Positions 1 to 6,644 of a stretch of DNA of 10,907 nt are shown here, in pieces (position 1 is the first letter of the stretch; the number at the start of each line of letters is the position of its first letter). The stretch is from assembly GCA_045536015.1 (NCBI GenBank), contig JAZSMS010000042.1, positions 1 to 10,907 of the forward strand. The letters run 5' to 3'. The notes below the pieces were generated by a model. It had not been told where the DNA came from, made no database searches, and saw nothing but the letters and a program-made list of their open reading frames with translations. The stretch is from JAZSMS01 sp045536015 (GTDB taxonomy: Bacteria; Bacillota; Clostridia; Christensenellales; QALW01). The position numbers and the translations under genes were made by a program.

Positions 1-1031
1 TGCAATATTTTGTATTGTGTTTGCTCAATTTCTTTAAGTGCTTCTTTTGTAATATTAAGCTTGATTTCGGGTTTTTGGTCTACCACGCCAAGCCCGCTGC
101 AAGGCGCATCTACAAGCACCTTATCAAACAAGCCTAAATCGTTTTCTTTTGTCATATCCGCGCAAAAAGCATCAACTATATTTTCTACCTTGCACCTTTT
201 TGCATTGTTTTTAATAAGCTCTACCCTATGCGGATATTTATCAAGCGCTACAACCTTGCCCGTGCCGTTTAATGTTTGCGCTATGCAAATGGTTTTTCCG
301 CCCGGTGCGGCGCAACAGTCAAGCACTATTTCGTTTTGTTTAATATCAAGCGCCTTAACCGCCGCAAGTGACGATTCGCTTTGTACGCTTACTTCCGAAT
401 TTAATTCAACCTCGCCCGTTATATAAGCACACTCATCAAAATAACGTGCAGGCATAACCGGATTTTTCTCGGCAAACCGTTGCTTTTTATCTTGTGATAA
501 AAATCGTAAGCACGTTTTATGGTCGCCTTCATACGCGCAGGCTTTTTCTGTTGCCTCTACGCCTCTTTCACTAATCATTTCGCTAACTAAAAATTCGGGA
601 TACGAATATTTAATGCTGATCTGCTTTACCTTATCCTTGGGCATAGGAATATTTTCTCTGTTGCGGACGATGCTTCTTAAAACGCCGTTTACAAAGCCCG
701 AAAGCATACCTTTGCCGATATCCTTTACAAGCTCTACCGAAGTATTAACCGCCGCCGAATCGGGCACTTTATTCATATAAAGCACCTGATATGCTCCCAA
801 GCGCAAAACGTTTTGCACCTTTGGCTGAATTCTTCCGCGCGCATAAAGAGAAATAACGTAATCAATATTTATTATTTTATCTATCGTTCCGTACACAAGC
901 GCCGTTATAAAGGCCTTATCAATTTCAGAAAAACCGTCAAGTCCCTTTTTTAACGCAAGGTTAGAAAATTTTCCATCCTCAAGCACTTCTGTTAATAAAA
1001 CGTATGCTTTTTTTCTTGCTTTATCAATCAT
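1..1031 (-). CDS. rsmB: 16S rRNA (cytosine-C5)-methyltransferase RsmB, 3' end cut by window edge
   Basis: It is predicted to methylate C5 of a cytosine in 16S rRNA (C967 in E. coli numbering) using S-adenosylmethionine. I translated about 343 uninterrupted codons from the ATG at 1031. The N-terminal part (about residues 1-140) looks like the NusB-like RNA-binding domain and includes FVNGVLR. The Rossmann methyltransferase part shows the SAM-binding stretch LDCCAAPGGKT near residue 237. DAPCSG at about residues 308-313 carries the motif IV cysteine, followed by QKPEIK. The family is usually about 430-450 residues, so roughly the last 100 are outside the window, including the expected TC motif with the catalytic cysteine. 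The start codon overlaps the fmt stop in an ATGA and has no clear Shine-Dalgarno sequence, so translation is probably coupled to fmt. RsmB is a confident call over other Nop2/Sun family members because of the NusB-like domain and the position after fmt. Confidence 0.93.
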   Translation of the reverse strand, partial: MIDKARKKAYVLLTEVLEDGKFSNLALKKGLDGFSEIDKAFITALVYGTIDKIINIDYVISLYARGRIQPKVQNVLRLGAYQVLYMNKVPDSAAVNTSVELVKDIGKGMLSGFVNGVLRSIVRNRENIPMPKDKVKQISIKYSYPEFLVSEMISERGVEATEKACAYEGDHKTCLRFLSQDKKQRFAEKNPVMPARYFDECAYITGEVELNSEVSVQSESSLAAVKALDIKQNEIVLDCCAAPGGKTICIAQTLNGTGKVVALDKYPHRVELIKNNAKRCKVENIVDAFCADMTKENDLGLFDKVLVDAPCSGLGVVDQKPEIKLNITKEALKEIEQTQYKIL

Positions 1032-1951
1032 TCAAACTTATCTGCTTTTAATTTATTTCCAAGCAAAAATACATTTGCTTCCATTGCTTTTTTACCCGGC
1101 ACCTGAAGCACGTCAATCGAAAGCACACCATCTTGCGTTGCAACTAAAATGCCTTCTTCTTTATTTGCCGAAACGATTGTTCCCAGGCAGGCGTTTGTCT
1201 TTTTATCAAGCGCACGTGCTGAATAAATTTTTACAACTTCGCCTCCGCAAGTACTCCACGCTATCGGCCAGGGGTTTAATCCGCGCACAAGATTTTCTAT
1301 CTCGATTGCGGGCAAATTAAAATCAATTTTTGCCTTTTGCTTATCAAGCATAGGAAAATGCGTTGCTTCACTTTCCTTTTGAGGTGTGCGCGGCGCCTTG
1401 CCTTTGCTAATAAGCTCAACTGTTTTTATTAAAACTTCGGCACCTAAAATTGCAAGTCGGTCAAATAATTCGCCTGCAGTTTCACCCTTTTTAATCTCGG
1501 TTTTTTCTTGCAGAATAATATCTCCGCAATCAACGCCAAGCGCAGTATACATAGTGGTTATACCCGTTTCTTTTTCGCCGTTTATAACCGCCCACTGAAT
1601 AGGTGACGAGCCGCGATATTTAGGCAAAAGCGAACCATGAACGTTTACGCAACCAAGCGGCGCGGCATCAAGATTTTCTTTTGACAAAATTTGTCCAAAA
1701 GCCGCAGTTATCATTAAATCGGGCTTTAGCGAGTTTAAAATTTCGGGCTCGTTTTTAATTTTTTCTGGTTGAAAAACGGGTATATTTTTTGAAAGCGCAT
1801 ACTCTTTAACAGGAGATGGTGTAAGCTTATTGCCCCTGCCCTTTGGTCTGTCAGGCTGGGTAATAACCGCTTTAACGTTATATCCGTTTTCGACAAGTGC
1901 TTCTAGCGAAGGCACCGCAAAATCGGGTGTACCTAAAAAAACTATATCCAT
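1028..1951 (-). CDS. fmt: Methionyl-tRNA formyltransferase
   Basis: This enzyme transfers a formyl group from 10-formyltetrahydrofolate to Met-tRNAfMet in the cytoplasm, preparing the initiator for bacterial translation. The 307-residue length is typical. The N-terminal formyltransferase fold starts with FLGTPDFAVPSLEAL, followed by QPDRPKGRG near residues 32-40. The signature NVHGSLLPKYRG spans residues 103-114. The catalytic triad is visible as N103, H105 and D141, the spacing seen in the E. coli enzyme. The stretch before that aspartate reads TALGVDCGD, where many relatives have MDxGLDTGD, a mild departure that keeps the catalytic residue. The C-terminal OB-like tRNA-binding domain follows from about residue 205. 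The ATG shares one base with the def stop (TAATG). Two purine-rich stretches, AAGGTGAG and AAGGA, lie 9 and 3 bases upstream inside the end of def. Its pairing with def is the classical arrangement. Confidence 0.97.
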   Translation of the reverse strand: MDIVFLGTPDFAVPSLEALVENGYNVKAVITQPDRPKGRGNKLTPSPVKEYALSKNIPVFQPEKIKNEPEILNSLKPDLMITAAFGQILSKENLDAAPLGCVNVHGSLLPKYRGSSPIQWAVINGEKETGITTMYTALGVDCGDIILQEKTEIKKGETAGELFDRLAILGAEVLIKTVELISKGKAPRTPQKESEATHFPMLDKQKAKIDFNLPAIEIENLVRGLNPWPIAWSTCGGEVVKIYSARALDKKTNACLGTIVSANKEEGILVATQDGVLSIDVLQVPGKKAMEANVFLLGNKLKADKFE

Positions 1952-2403
1952 TAATCCTTGCTCACCTTTTTAATTTTATCTGTAAAAAGTGTTCCGTCTA
2001 AATGATCAATTTCGTGACAGAATATCGTTGCAACAAAATCTTGTGCCTTATATTCCATAAGCTGACCGTCGCGGTCAAACGCCTGAACTGTTACCTTTTT
2101 AGGTCTATCTACGCATCCGCGTCTTCCCGGAACGCTTAAGCAACCTTCTTCGCTATCCTGATGACCGCTTTGCCTTACTATTACAGGGTTAATAAGCTCT
2201 AAAATCTCATCACCCGTATCGACAAGCACTACTCTACGCAATATTCCAACCTGAGGCGCAGCAAGGCCTACACCGTTTGCTACCGCAAGAGTGTCCTTCA
2301 TATCGTCTAAAAGGGTAAGTATTTTTTCGTTAATTTCTTCAACCTCTCTGCTTTTCTTTCTCAAAAGAGGTTCTTCGTCTGTTAAAATATTTCTTATTGC
2401 CAT
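1951..2403 (-). CDS. def: Peptide deformylase
   Basis: This metalloenzyme removes the N-formyl group from nascent proteins, completing the cycle begun by the neighbouring Fmt. All three family motifs are present (numbering from the ATG): GVGLAAPQVG at about 44-53, EGCLS around the metal-binding C88, and HEIDH at 130-134 with metal ligands H130 and H134 and catalytic E131. The length, 150 residues, fits the family. I chose the ATG at 2403 (MAIRNIL) over an in-frame GTG at 2412. An AAGGTG ribosome-binding site ends 6 bases before the ATG, whereas the GTG lies inside that site. The RBS is formed partly by the priA stop codon, so def follows priA with a 10-base gap. It ends in a TAATG overlap with fmt. 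The residue before HEIDH is cysteine rather than the common glutamine, which does not affect the metal site. Confidence 0.97.
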   Translation of the reverse strand: MAIRNILTDEEPLLRKKSREVEEINEKILTLLDDMKDTLAVANGVGLAAPQVGILRRVVLVDTGDEILELINPVIVRQSGHQDSEEGCLSVPGRRGCVDRPKKVTVQAFDRDGQLMEYKAQDFVATIFCHEIDHLDGTLFTDKIKKVSKD

Positions 2404-2409
2404 TTTTAT

Positions 2410-2415
2410 CACCTT
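2410..2415 (-). promoter_or_regulatory. Ribosome-binding site deciding the def ATG at 2403
   Basis: AAGGTG lies 6 bases before the ATG at 2403, and its two A bases belong to the priA TAA stop. The competing GTG at 2412 is part of this site, which makes GTG initiation unlikely. Confidence 0.75.
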
Positions 2416-4642
2416 AAAATAAATTTACGGGGTTTATTTGAATATCGCAATACAAATCACGCTTATCAACATTTTTTACTGCTTCAAAAATTTTGTCGCA
2501 TATTTCTTCACAAAATTCGTCTTCTTTTAGCTTTATTAAAATTTGGTTGCGATACATTTCTTTTAATCTGTTTATCGGCGCACCCGAACGCTCGGAATAC
2601 AGCAGGCTTTGCTTGTAATCTTCCAGCATAGCACGTACCTTGTTAAAGGCATCAAACGATGCATCAAACGACTTTTGAGCATCTTGGGCCGAAAACAAAA
2701 TTCGAACAAATCTTGCAAACGGTGGATACCAAGCCGCACGGCGTTCTTCAATTTCACGCTCGTAAAACGACTTATAATCGTGCTTTGCGGCACATTCGAT
2801 AACAAAATGCTTTGGTGAATACGTCTGCACTATTACGTTACCACTTGTCTGCGCTCTGCCTGCACGTCCCGAAACCTGCGTTATAAGCGAAAATGTGCGT
2901 TCGCGACTGCGATAGTCGGGCAGGCGAAGCATATTATCCGCCGCAATTACGCCAACAAGTTCTACGTTAGGAAAGTCGTGACCCTTTGCTATCATTTGCG
3001 TTCCGATTAAAGCCTGTGCTTCACCGGAGGCAAGCTTTTTTAAAATATGATAATGTGCATCCTTTCCGCGCGTTGTGTCAATATCCATTCTGACAACTTT
3101 GTTGTTAGGAAAAAGACGGATGAATTCTTCTTCTACCTTTTGCGTGCCTGCACCAAACTGCTTTATAAATTTGCTTCCGCAGCTTGGACAAACTTTTGGC
3201 AAAGGAAGTTCGTACCCGCAATAGTGGCACCTAAGCTTGTCTACGTTATTGTGATACGTAAGTGAAACGTCACAGTTTTCACACGTTACCGTTTCGCCGC
3301 ACGCGCGGCACATAACAAAGCTTGAATAACCGCGTCTGTTTAAAAATAGCATGAGCTGCTTTTGTGACGAAAGCGTTTTGCACATATTTTTATAAAGCTC
3401 GCGGCTAAAGATGCTTTTATTGCCCGAAGAAAATTCAAGCGCCATATCAACAACCTGAACCTTAGGCATTTCCTTGCCATTTGCACGCTTGGGCATTTGT
3501 AAAAGTGTGTATTCTCCCTGCATTGCCTGGTAGTATCTGTTTACCGAAGGAGTTGCCGAACCAAGCACTATAGGGCAATCGTTATACATTGCTCTTTGTT
3601 TTGCAACCTCAATAGCATCGTATCTTGGATGCGTATCCGAAACGTACGAATTTTCGTGTTCTTCGTCTATAATTATTAAGCCTATATTTTTAAGCGGTGC
3701 AAATATTGCCGAGCGCGCACCGATAACTATCTTTGCCTCGCCCGATAAAATACGCTTCCACTCGTCAAACTTTTCACCACTTGCAAGTGCCGAATGAAGT
3801 ATTGCAATATTGCTACCTAATTTTTTTCTAAAATTAAGCACAATTTGCGGTGTAAGCGAAATTTCGGGAACAAGCACTATTGCCGTTTTTCCGCTTGCAA
3901 CCACTTTATTAATGGCTTGCATATACACCTCGGTTTTACCGCTTCCTGTTACGCCATGAAGCAAAAACGGTGTATATTTTTGCGCACTTAAAATTTGTTC
4001 AAGTGTTTTTTGTTGCGTAGGGTTAAGCTTTAAAAACTCATCCTGCTTTGGCGTAATATCCAAATATGGTGAGCGTTGCCTTGGCACGTTATAAATTTCG
4101 ACAAGACCCTGAGTACAGAGCTTTTTAAGCGGCTCGTAGCAATCGCCCACAATATGCATCATTTGCGTTTTTTCCATATCAGAATACTCTAAAAGTGTCG
4201 AAAGTATCCTGTACGCCTTTGTGCCCGAGCGCATTTGCTCTAATTCTTGCTTAATTTGCTCACTATTTCTATTAAGACGTAGCATTTGCAAGAACTGAGT
4301 TTTGCCTTTTCGCATATCTCCGGGAACAAAAAGCCTAAACGCTTCTGCCGCTTTTGCGTGATACTTTTTTTGCATCCACTTGGCAAGCACAAGCTGTTCT
4401 TCATTAACTACGACGGTTTCGTCGATAATATCCAAAATAGGTTTAAGCAGGTTTTGTTTTACGTCTGTTTTTTCTAAAAGCGAAACAACTATGCCCTCTA
4501 ACCTTTTTTGTTTGCCAAAGGGCACGTAAACGCGCATACCTGCTTTTATATTTTGCATATTTTGAGGAACTAAATAGGTAAATTCCCTATCCACCTCTTT
4601 ATTGTTTAGATCAACGATAACCTGTGCGTAGCAAAAACTCAT
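2414..4642 (-). CDS. priA: Primosomal protein N' (replication restart helicase PriA)
   Basis: PriA recognises stalled or repaired replication forks and starts reloading of the replicative helicase. It is a 3'-5' superfamily 2 DNA helicase. The protein has 742 residues, near the usual length. The N-terminal 3'-end-binding domain occupies about residues 1-105, followed by a winged-helix region. The helicase core has Walker A HGVTGSGKT at 229-237, DEEH at 326-329, GSATPS at 361-366 and FLNRRG at 433-438. Eight cysteines in four CxxC pairs (C445/C448, C454/C457, C472/C475, C485/C488) form the two zinc sites. The later helicase motifs include GTQMIAKGHDFP at 547-558 and QVSGRAGR at 589-596. The ATG overlaps the rpoZ stop in an ATGA with only a weak purine stretch upstream, implying coupled translation. 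In B. subtilis and many relatives coaBC lies between rpoZ and priA; it is absent here. Confidence 0.97.
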   Translation of the reverse strand: MSFCYAQVIVDLNNKEVDREFTYLVPQNMQNIKAGMRVYVPFGKQKRLEGIVVSLLEKTDVKQNLLKPILDIIDETVVVNEEQLVLAKWMQKKYHAKAAEAFRLFVPGDMRKGKTQFLQMLRLNRNSEQIKQELEQMRSGTKAYRILSTLLEYSDMEKTQMMHIVGDCYEPLKKLCTQGLVEIYNVPRQRSPYLDITPKQDEFLKLNPTQQKTLEQILSAQKYTPFLLHGVTGSGKTEVYMQAINKVVASGKTAIVLVPEISLTPQIVLNFRKKLGSNIAILHSALASGEKFDEWKRILSGEAKIVIGARSAIFAPLKNIGLIIIDEEHENSYVSDTHPRYDAIEVAKQRAMYNDCPIVLGSATPSVNRYYQAMQGEYTLLQMPKRANGKEMPKVQVVDMALEFSSGNKSIFSRELYKNMCKTLSSQKQLMLFLNRRGYSSFVMCRACGETVTCENCDVSLTYHNNVDKLRCHYCGYELPLPKVCPSCGSKFIKQFGAGTQKVEEEFIRLFPNNKVVRMDIDTTRGKDAHYHILKKLASGEAQALIGTQMIAKGHDFPNVELVGVIAADNMLRLPDYRSRERTFSLITQVSGRAGRAQTSGNVIVQTYSPKHFVIECAAKHDYKSFYEREIEERRAAWYPPFARFVRILFSAQDAQKSFDASFDAFNKVRAMLEDYKQSLLYSERSGAPINRLKEMYRNQILIKLKEDEFCEEICDKIFEAVKNVDKRDLYCDIQINPVNLF

Positions 4643-4821
4643 TTTTCTTTTGCAATTAAAATGTCATTTTCAAATTCTTCAAGTGCCTGCGGAACGGGTT
4701 TAAAATCCTCATTGCACTGTTTTGTATCAACTAAAATTCTTGCTCTTTTCGAAATTGCTGACGAAAGTGCATACTTGCACGATACCTTTGCTGCTGCTTC
4801 TTTGCTAACCGGTTTATACAT
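4639..4821 (-). CDS. rpoZ: DNA-directed RNA polymerase omega subunit
   Basis: Omega is the small RNA polymerase subunit that helps fold and hold the beta' subunit. This 60-residue product is short but within the range of Firmicutes omegas. The conserved helix reads KYALSSAISKRAR at about residues 16-28, matching the omega signature that contacts beta'. A second conserved segment, KPVPQALEEF, lies near residues 41-50. The ATG at 4821 is preceded by a strong AAAGGAG 8 bases away, whose first A is shared with the gmk stop codon; 13 bases separate the two genes. Its position directly after gmk is the standard one and strongly supports the call, since proteins this small are weakly identified by sequence alone. 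Its stop overlaps the priA start. Confidence 0.92.
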   Translation of the reverse strand: MYKPVSKEAAAKVSCKYALSSAISKRARILVDTKQCNEDFKPVPQALEEFENDILIAKEK

Positions 4822-4829
4822 AATTTTTT

Positions 4830-4836
4830 CTCCTTT
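4830..4836 (-). promoter_or_regulatory. Ribosome-binding site of rpoZ overlapping the gmk stop
   Basis: AAAGGAG lies 8 bases before the rpoZ ATG. Its first two bases are the last two of the gmk TAA stop codon, so a ribosome ending on gmk sits on the rpoZ initiation site. Confidence 0.8.
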
Positions 4837-5443
4837 ATTGCTCTATAAGTTTTTGTATAAATTCTTCATTTCGCTTTTGCGAACATTTTTCTGCTTTAAA
4901 GATTGCCTCAATGCGATTAACGCATTTATCTATTTCGTCGTTTACTACGACGTAATCGTATTCACTTGCGCGGGCAAGCTCGGAATTAACAAGTGAAAGT
5001 CGTTCTCTAATAAGCTCGGCACTTTCTCTGCCCCTGCCCGTAATACGCTTTTCAAGCTCCTGCTTTGAAGGCGGCGCCAGGAAAATAAGTACACTTTCGG
5101 GAACCTTCTTTTTTATATTTGAAGCACCCTGCATTTCAATCTCAAGTATAACATTTTTGCCCTCATTAAGTTTAGAAAAAACATATTCCTTGGGCGTGCC
5201 GTAATAATGTCCCGAATACACCTGTGCGTATTCAAGCACCTCATCTTTTGCAATCATTTGTTCAAACTGTTCTTTGCTCTTATAAAAGTACGTTACGCCT
5301 TCTTCTTCGCCCGGGCGCATATCGCGTGTTGTTGCCGAAATAGACAGGCACGTATCATCGTTACGTTTAATAAGCTCGCTGCAAATAACACCTTTTCCGC
5401 AGCCGGAGGGACCGCTTATAACCACCAACAAGCCTTTATTCAT
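4835..5443 (-). CDS. gmk: Guanylate kinase
   Basis: It phosphorylates GMP to GDP with ATP, an essential cytoplasmic step in guanine nucleotide supply. From the ATG at 5443 the protein is 202 residues, a typical length. The P-loop GPSGCGKG is at 11-18. It is followed by valine where most relatives have threonine or serine, a small departure next to the phosphate-binding loop. The GMP-binding segment SATTRDMRPGE is at 36-46, with R40 and R43 expected to hold the GMP phosphate. E71/Y72 and HYYGT at 79-83 complete the GMP site. The lid region contains GRGRES near 137-142. An in-frame TTG at 5449 is a possible earlier start, but GAGGTG placed 7 bases before the ATG favours 5443. With that start it overlaps the end of remA by 8 bases. 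The neighbouring order remA-gmk-rpoZ is standard in Firmicutes. Confidence 0.96.
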   Translation of the reverse strand: MNKGLLVVISGPSGCGKGVICSELIKRNDDTCLSISATTRDMRPGEEEGVTYFYKSKEQFEQMIAKDEVLEYAQVYSGHYYGTPKEYVFSKLNEGKNVILEIEMQGASNIKKKVPESVLIFLAPPSKQELEKRITGRGRESAELIRERLSLVNSELARASEYDYVVVNDEIDKCVNRIEAIFKAEKCSQKRNEEFIQKLIEQ

Positions 5444-5693
5444 CTTCAAGCACCTCGCCTCCCTTTAATCTTCCCGAAATAGTTTCGGGCAAAACTGCCG
5501 ATAGAATTATCTGACCGTTTTCCATAAATATAACTGCGCGCGTTCTTCTGCCGCAGGTTGCATCAATCATACTTGCCGCATCCTTTGCCTCTTGAATCAT
5601 TCGGCGAATTGGTGCCGAATCGGGCGAAACAATAGCAATTATCTTTGATGCCGAAATCATATTGCCAAAGCCTATATTTATTAACTTGAACAT
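5436..5693 (-). CDS. remA: RemA (DUF370) family DNA-binding regulator
   Basis: In Bacillus subtilis RemA is a DNA-binding protein that activates biofilm matrix operons and osmoprotection genes, and structural work on a homologue showed ring-like oligomers. What it controls in this organism is unknown. The 85-residue product matches the family almost throughout: LINIGFGNMISASKIIAI at the start, IVSPDSAPIRRMI at about 21-33, and IDATCGRRTRAVI near 43-55, with the arginine-rich patch thought to contact DNA. LSAVLPETI follows at about 64-72. The start at 5693 has AGGTG five bases upstream, partly inside the yicC stop codon. The gene sits 8 bases after yicC and overlaps gmk by 8 bases, as expected for the conserved yicC-remA-gmk group. 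Its family assignment is firm; a matrix role would be extrapolation. Confidence 0.95.
   Translation of the reverse strand: MFKLINIGFGNMISASKIIAIVSPDSAPIRRMIQEAKDAASMIDATCGRRTRAVIFMENGQIILSAVLPETISGRLKGGEVLEDE
5451..5456 (-). promoter_or_regulatory. Ribosome-binding site favouring the gmk ATG at 5443
   Basis: GAGGTG lies 7 bases before the ATG at 5443, inside the end of remA. For the alternative TTG at 5449 it would be one base away, too close. An AAGGGAGG further upstream could still serve the TTG, so the choice is likely, not certain. Confidence 0.6.
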
Positions 5694-5701
5694 TTTTTCA
5701 C

Positions 5702-6574
5702 CTATTCGATATTTTGTATCTGCTCGCGCAATTTTTCAATCTCACCTTTAGCCGAAACAACTATTTTTGCAATATCGGCGTTAACTGATTTAGAACCAAT
5801 GGTATTAACCTCGCGGTTAAGCTCCTGAATAAAGAAATCAAGTTTTCTGCCAACAGCTTCGTTTGTGTTCATATATCCAAGCATATTTTCAACGTGCGTT
5901 TTAAGGCGGACAAGTTCTTCGTCAATTGCAATTTTATCAGCGTAAATTGCAACCTCCTGCGCTATTCGTTGCTCGTCAAGCGTATTGTCCTTTAAAATAT
6001 CCTCAAGGCGCTTTGTAAGCCTTTCGGCATACTCGGCTAAATTGTTTTCGCTTTTTTGCTCTATCTGCTGTGCTAACGAAAGAATATTGTCAAGCTTTTG
6101 CTTTAAGTCGGCACCTATTTTTTCGCCCTCAATTAAGCGCGTTGCAATAAGCTGAGCGCAAGCCTTTTCTACCGCCTGGCGCATTAAAAGCAAAATTGCA
6201 TCTTTATCATCTTCGCACTGCGTTACGGTTAAAACGTCGGGCATACGCGACAATTCCGAAACGCGTATATTTTTTTCAAAACCTAAGTTTGCAAGCGCGT
6301 CAAAAGCCTTTGCATACTGCATAGCAAGTGCAGTATCAACCTCAACAACCTTTGAATCTTCACGCGTATTACGATAGTTCAAATTAACCTCAACGTGACC
6401 GCGCACAAGGTATTTTGCTATCTCACCTCTTAAAGATTCTTCTAAAAACATAAGCGAACGCGGATAGCGAATATTTATATCTAAAAATCTATGATTAACG
6501 CTTTTTAACTCGATAGTAAGCTCTCTTCCGTCGGAAGTTACAGTAGCACTACCGTAGCCTGTCATACTTCGCAA
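5702..6574 (-). CDS. yicC: YicC/YloC family endoribonuclease
   Basis: YicC-family proteins are endoribonucleases; the E. coli member affects decay of small RNAs. The targets here are unknown. The 290 residues begin with the hallmark RSMTGYG, then ELKSVNHRFLD at about 22-32 and RGHVEVNLNY at about 58-67, which belong to the N-terminal YicC-like domain. The C-terminal DUF1732 part (about 205-290) shows EVAIYADKIAIDEE and FFIQELNREVNTIGSKS, both strongly conserved. The start is TTG at 6574. An exact AGGAGG sits 8 bases upstream, whereas the next in-frame ATG (6565) would be 17 bases away, and the family normally carries two or three residues before MTGYG. It is the first gene of the second transcription block and follows a good sigma-A promoter. 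The B. subtilis name is yloC. Confidence 0.95.
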   Translation of the reverse strand: MRSMTGYGSATVTSDGRELTIELKSVNHRFLDINIRYPRSLMFLEESLRGEIAKYLVRGHVEVNLNYRNTREDSKVVEVDTALAMQYAKAFDALANLGFEKNIRVSELSRMPDVLTVTQCEDDKDAILLLMRQAVEKACAQLIATRLIEGEKIGADLKQKLDNILSLAQQIEQKSENNLAEYAERLTKRLEDILKDNTLDEQRIAQEVAIYADKIAIDEELVRLKTHVENMLGYMNTNEAVGRKLDFFIQELNREVNTIGSKSVNADIAKIVVSAKGEIEKLREQIQNIE

Positions 6575-6582
6575 GGTTTTTT

Positions 6583-6588
6583 CCTCCT
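6583..6588 (-). promoter_or_regulatory. Ribosome-binding site deciding the yicC TTG start
   Basis: An exact AGGAGG lies 8 bases upstream of the TTG at 6574. This spacing is ideal for TTG and too long (17 bases) for the ATG at 6565, so it fixes the non-ATG start. Confidence 0.85.
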
Positions 6589-6611
6589 ATATTGGTTTTT
6601 CTTAATATATT

Positions 6612-6640
6612 ATTATATCATATTAGGCTTACTTTTTCAA
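6612..6640 (-). promoter_or_regulatory. Sigma-A extended -10 promoter for the yicC operon
   Basis: Reading the minus strand, a TTGAAA -35 box (6640-6635) is separated by exactly 17 bases from a perfect TATAAT -10 box (6617-6612). A TG one base before the -10 makes it an extended -10 element. Transcription would be expected to start near 6605, giving a leader of about 30 bases before the yicC start. The -35 begins 4 bases after the ligA stop codon. It would drive yicC through rsmB. The match is seen directly; promoter activity is inferred. Confidence 0.8.
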
Positions 6641-6644
6641 GCAA

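Noticed and set aside
10..426. 138-codon plus-strand open frame
   Set aside because: It is antisense to the rsmB reading frame, which carries the SAM-binding and DAPCSG motifs there. The plus-strand product is low complexity, resembles no family I know and has no ribosome-binding site.
2004..2018. Cysteine instead of glutamine just before HEIDH in peptide deformylase
   Set aside because: The metal ligands and catalytic glutamate are intact, and I recall CHEIDH in other clostridial deformylases, so it is ordinary variation.
2572..2805. Minus-strand open frame inside priA
   Set aside because: It is an alternate frame within the conserved C-terminal part of priA, with no sign of independent initiation.
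4661..4996. 111-codon plus-strand open frame across rpoZ and gmk
   Set aside because: It is antisense to two well-supported genes and lacks recognisable domains.
5395..5420. Valine after the GKG of the guanylate kinase P-loop
   Set aside because: The phosphate-binding loop and GMP site are otherwise intact, and one conservative-sized change does not suggest loss of function.
6603..6625. AT-rich inverted repeat (TAATAT/ATATTA) in the ligA-yicC gap
   Set aside because: The six-pair arms contain no G or C, the loop is 11 bases and no T run follows in the minus direction. It overlaps the -10 box and is better explained by promoter composition than as a terminator or operator.
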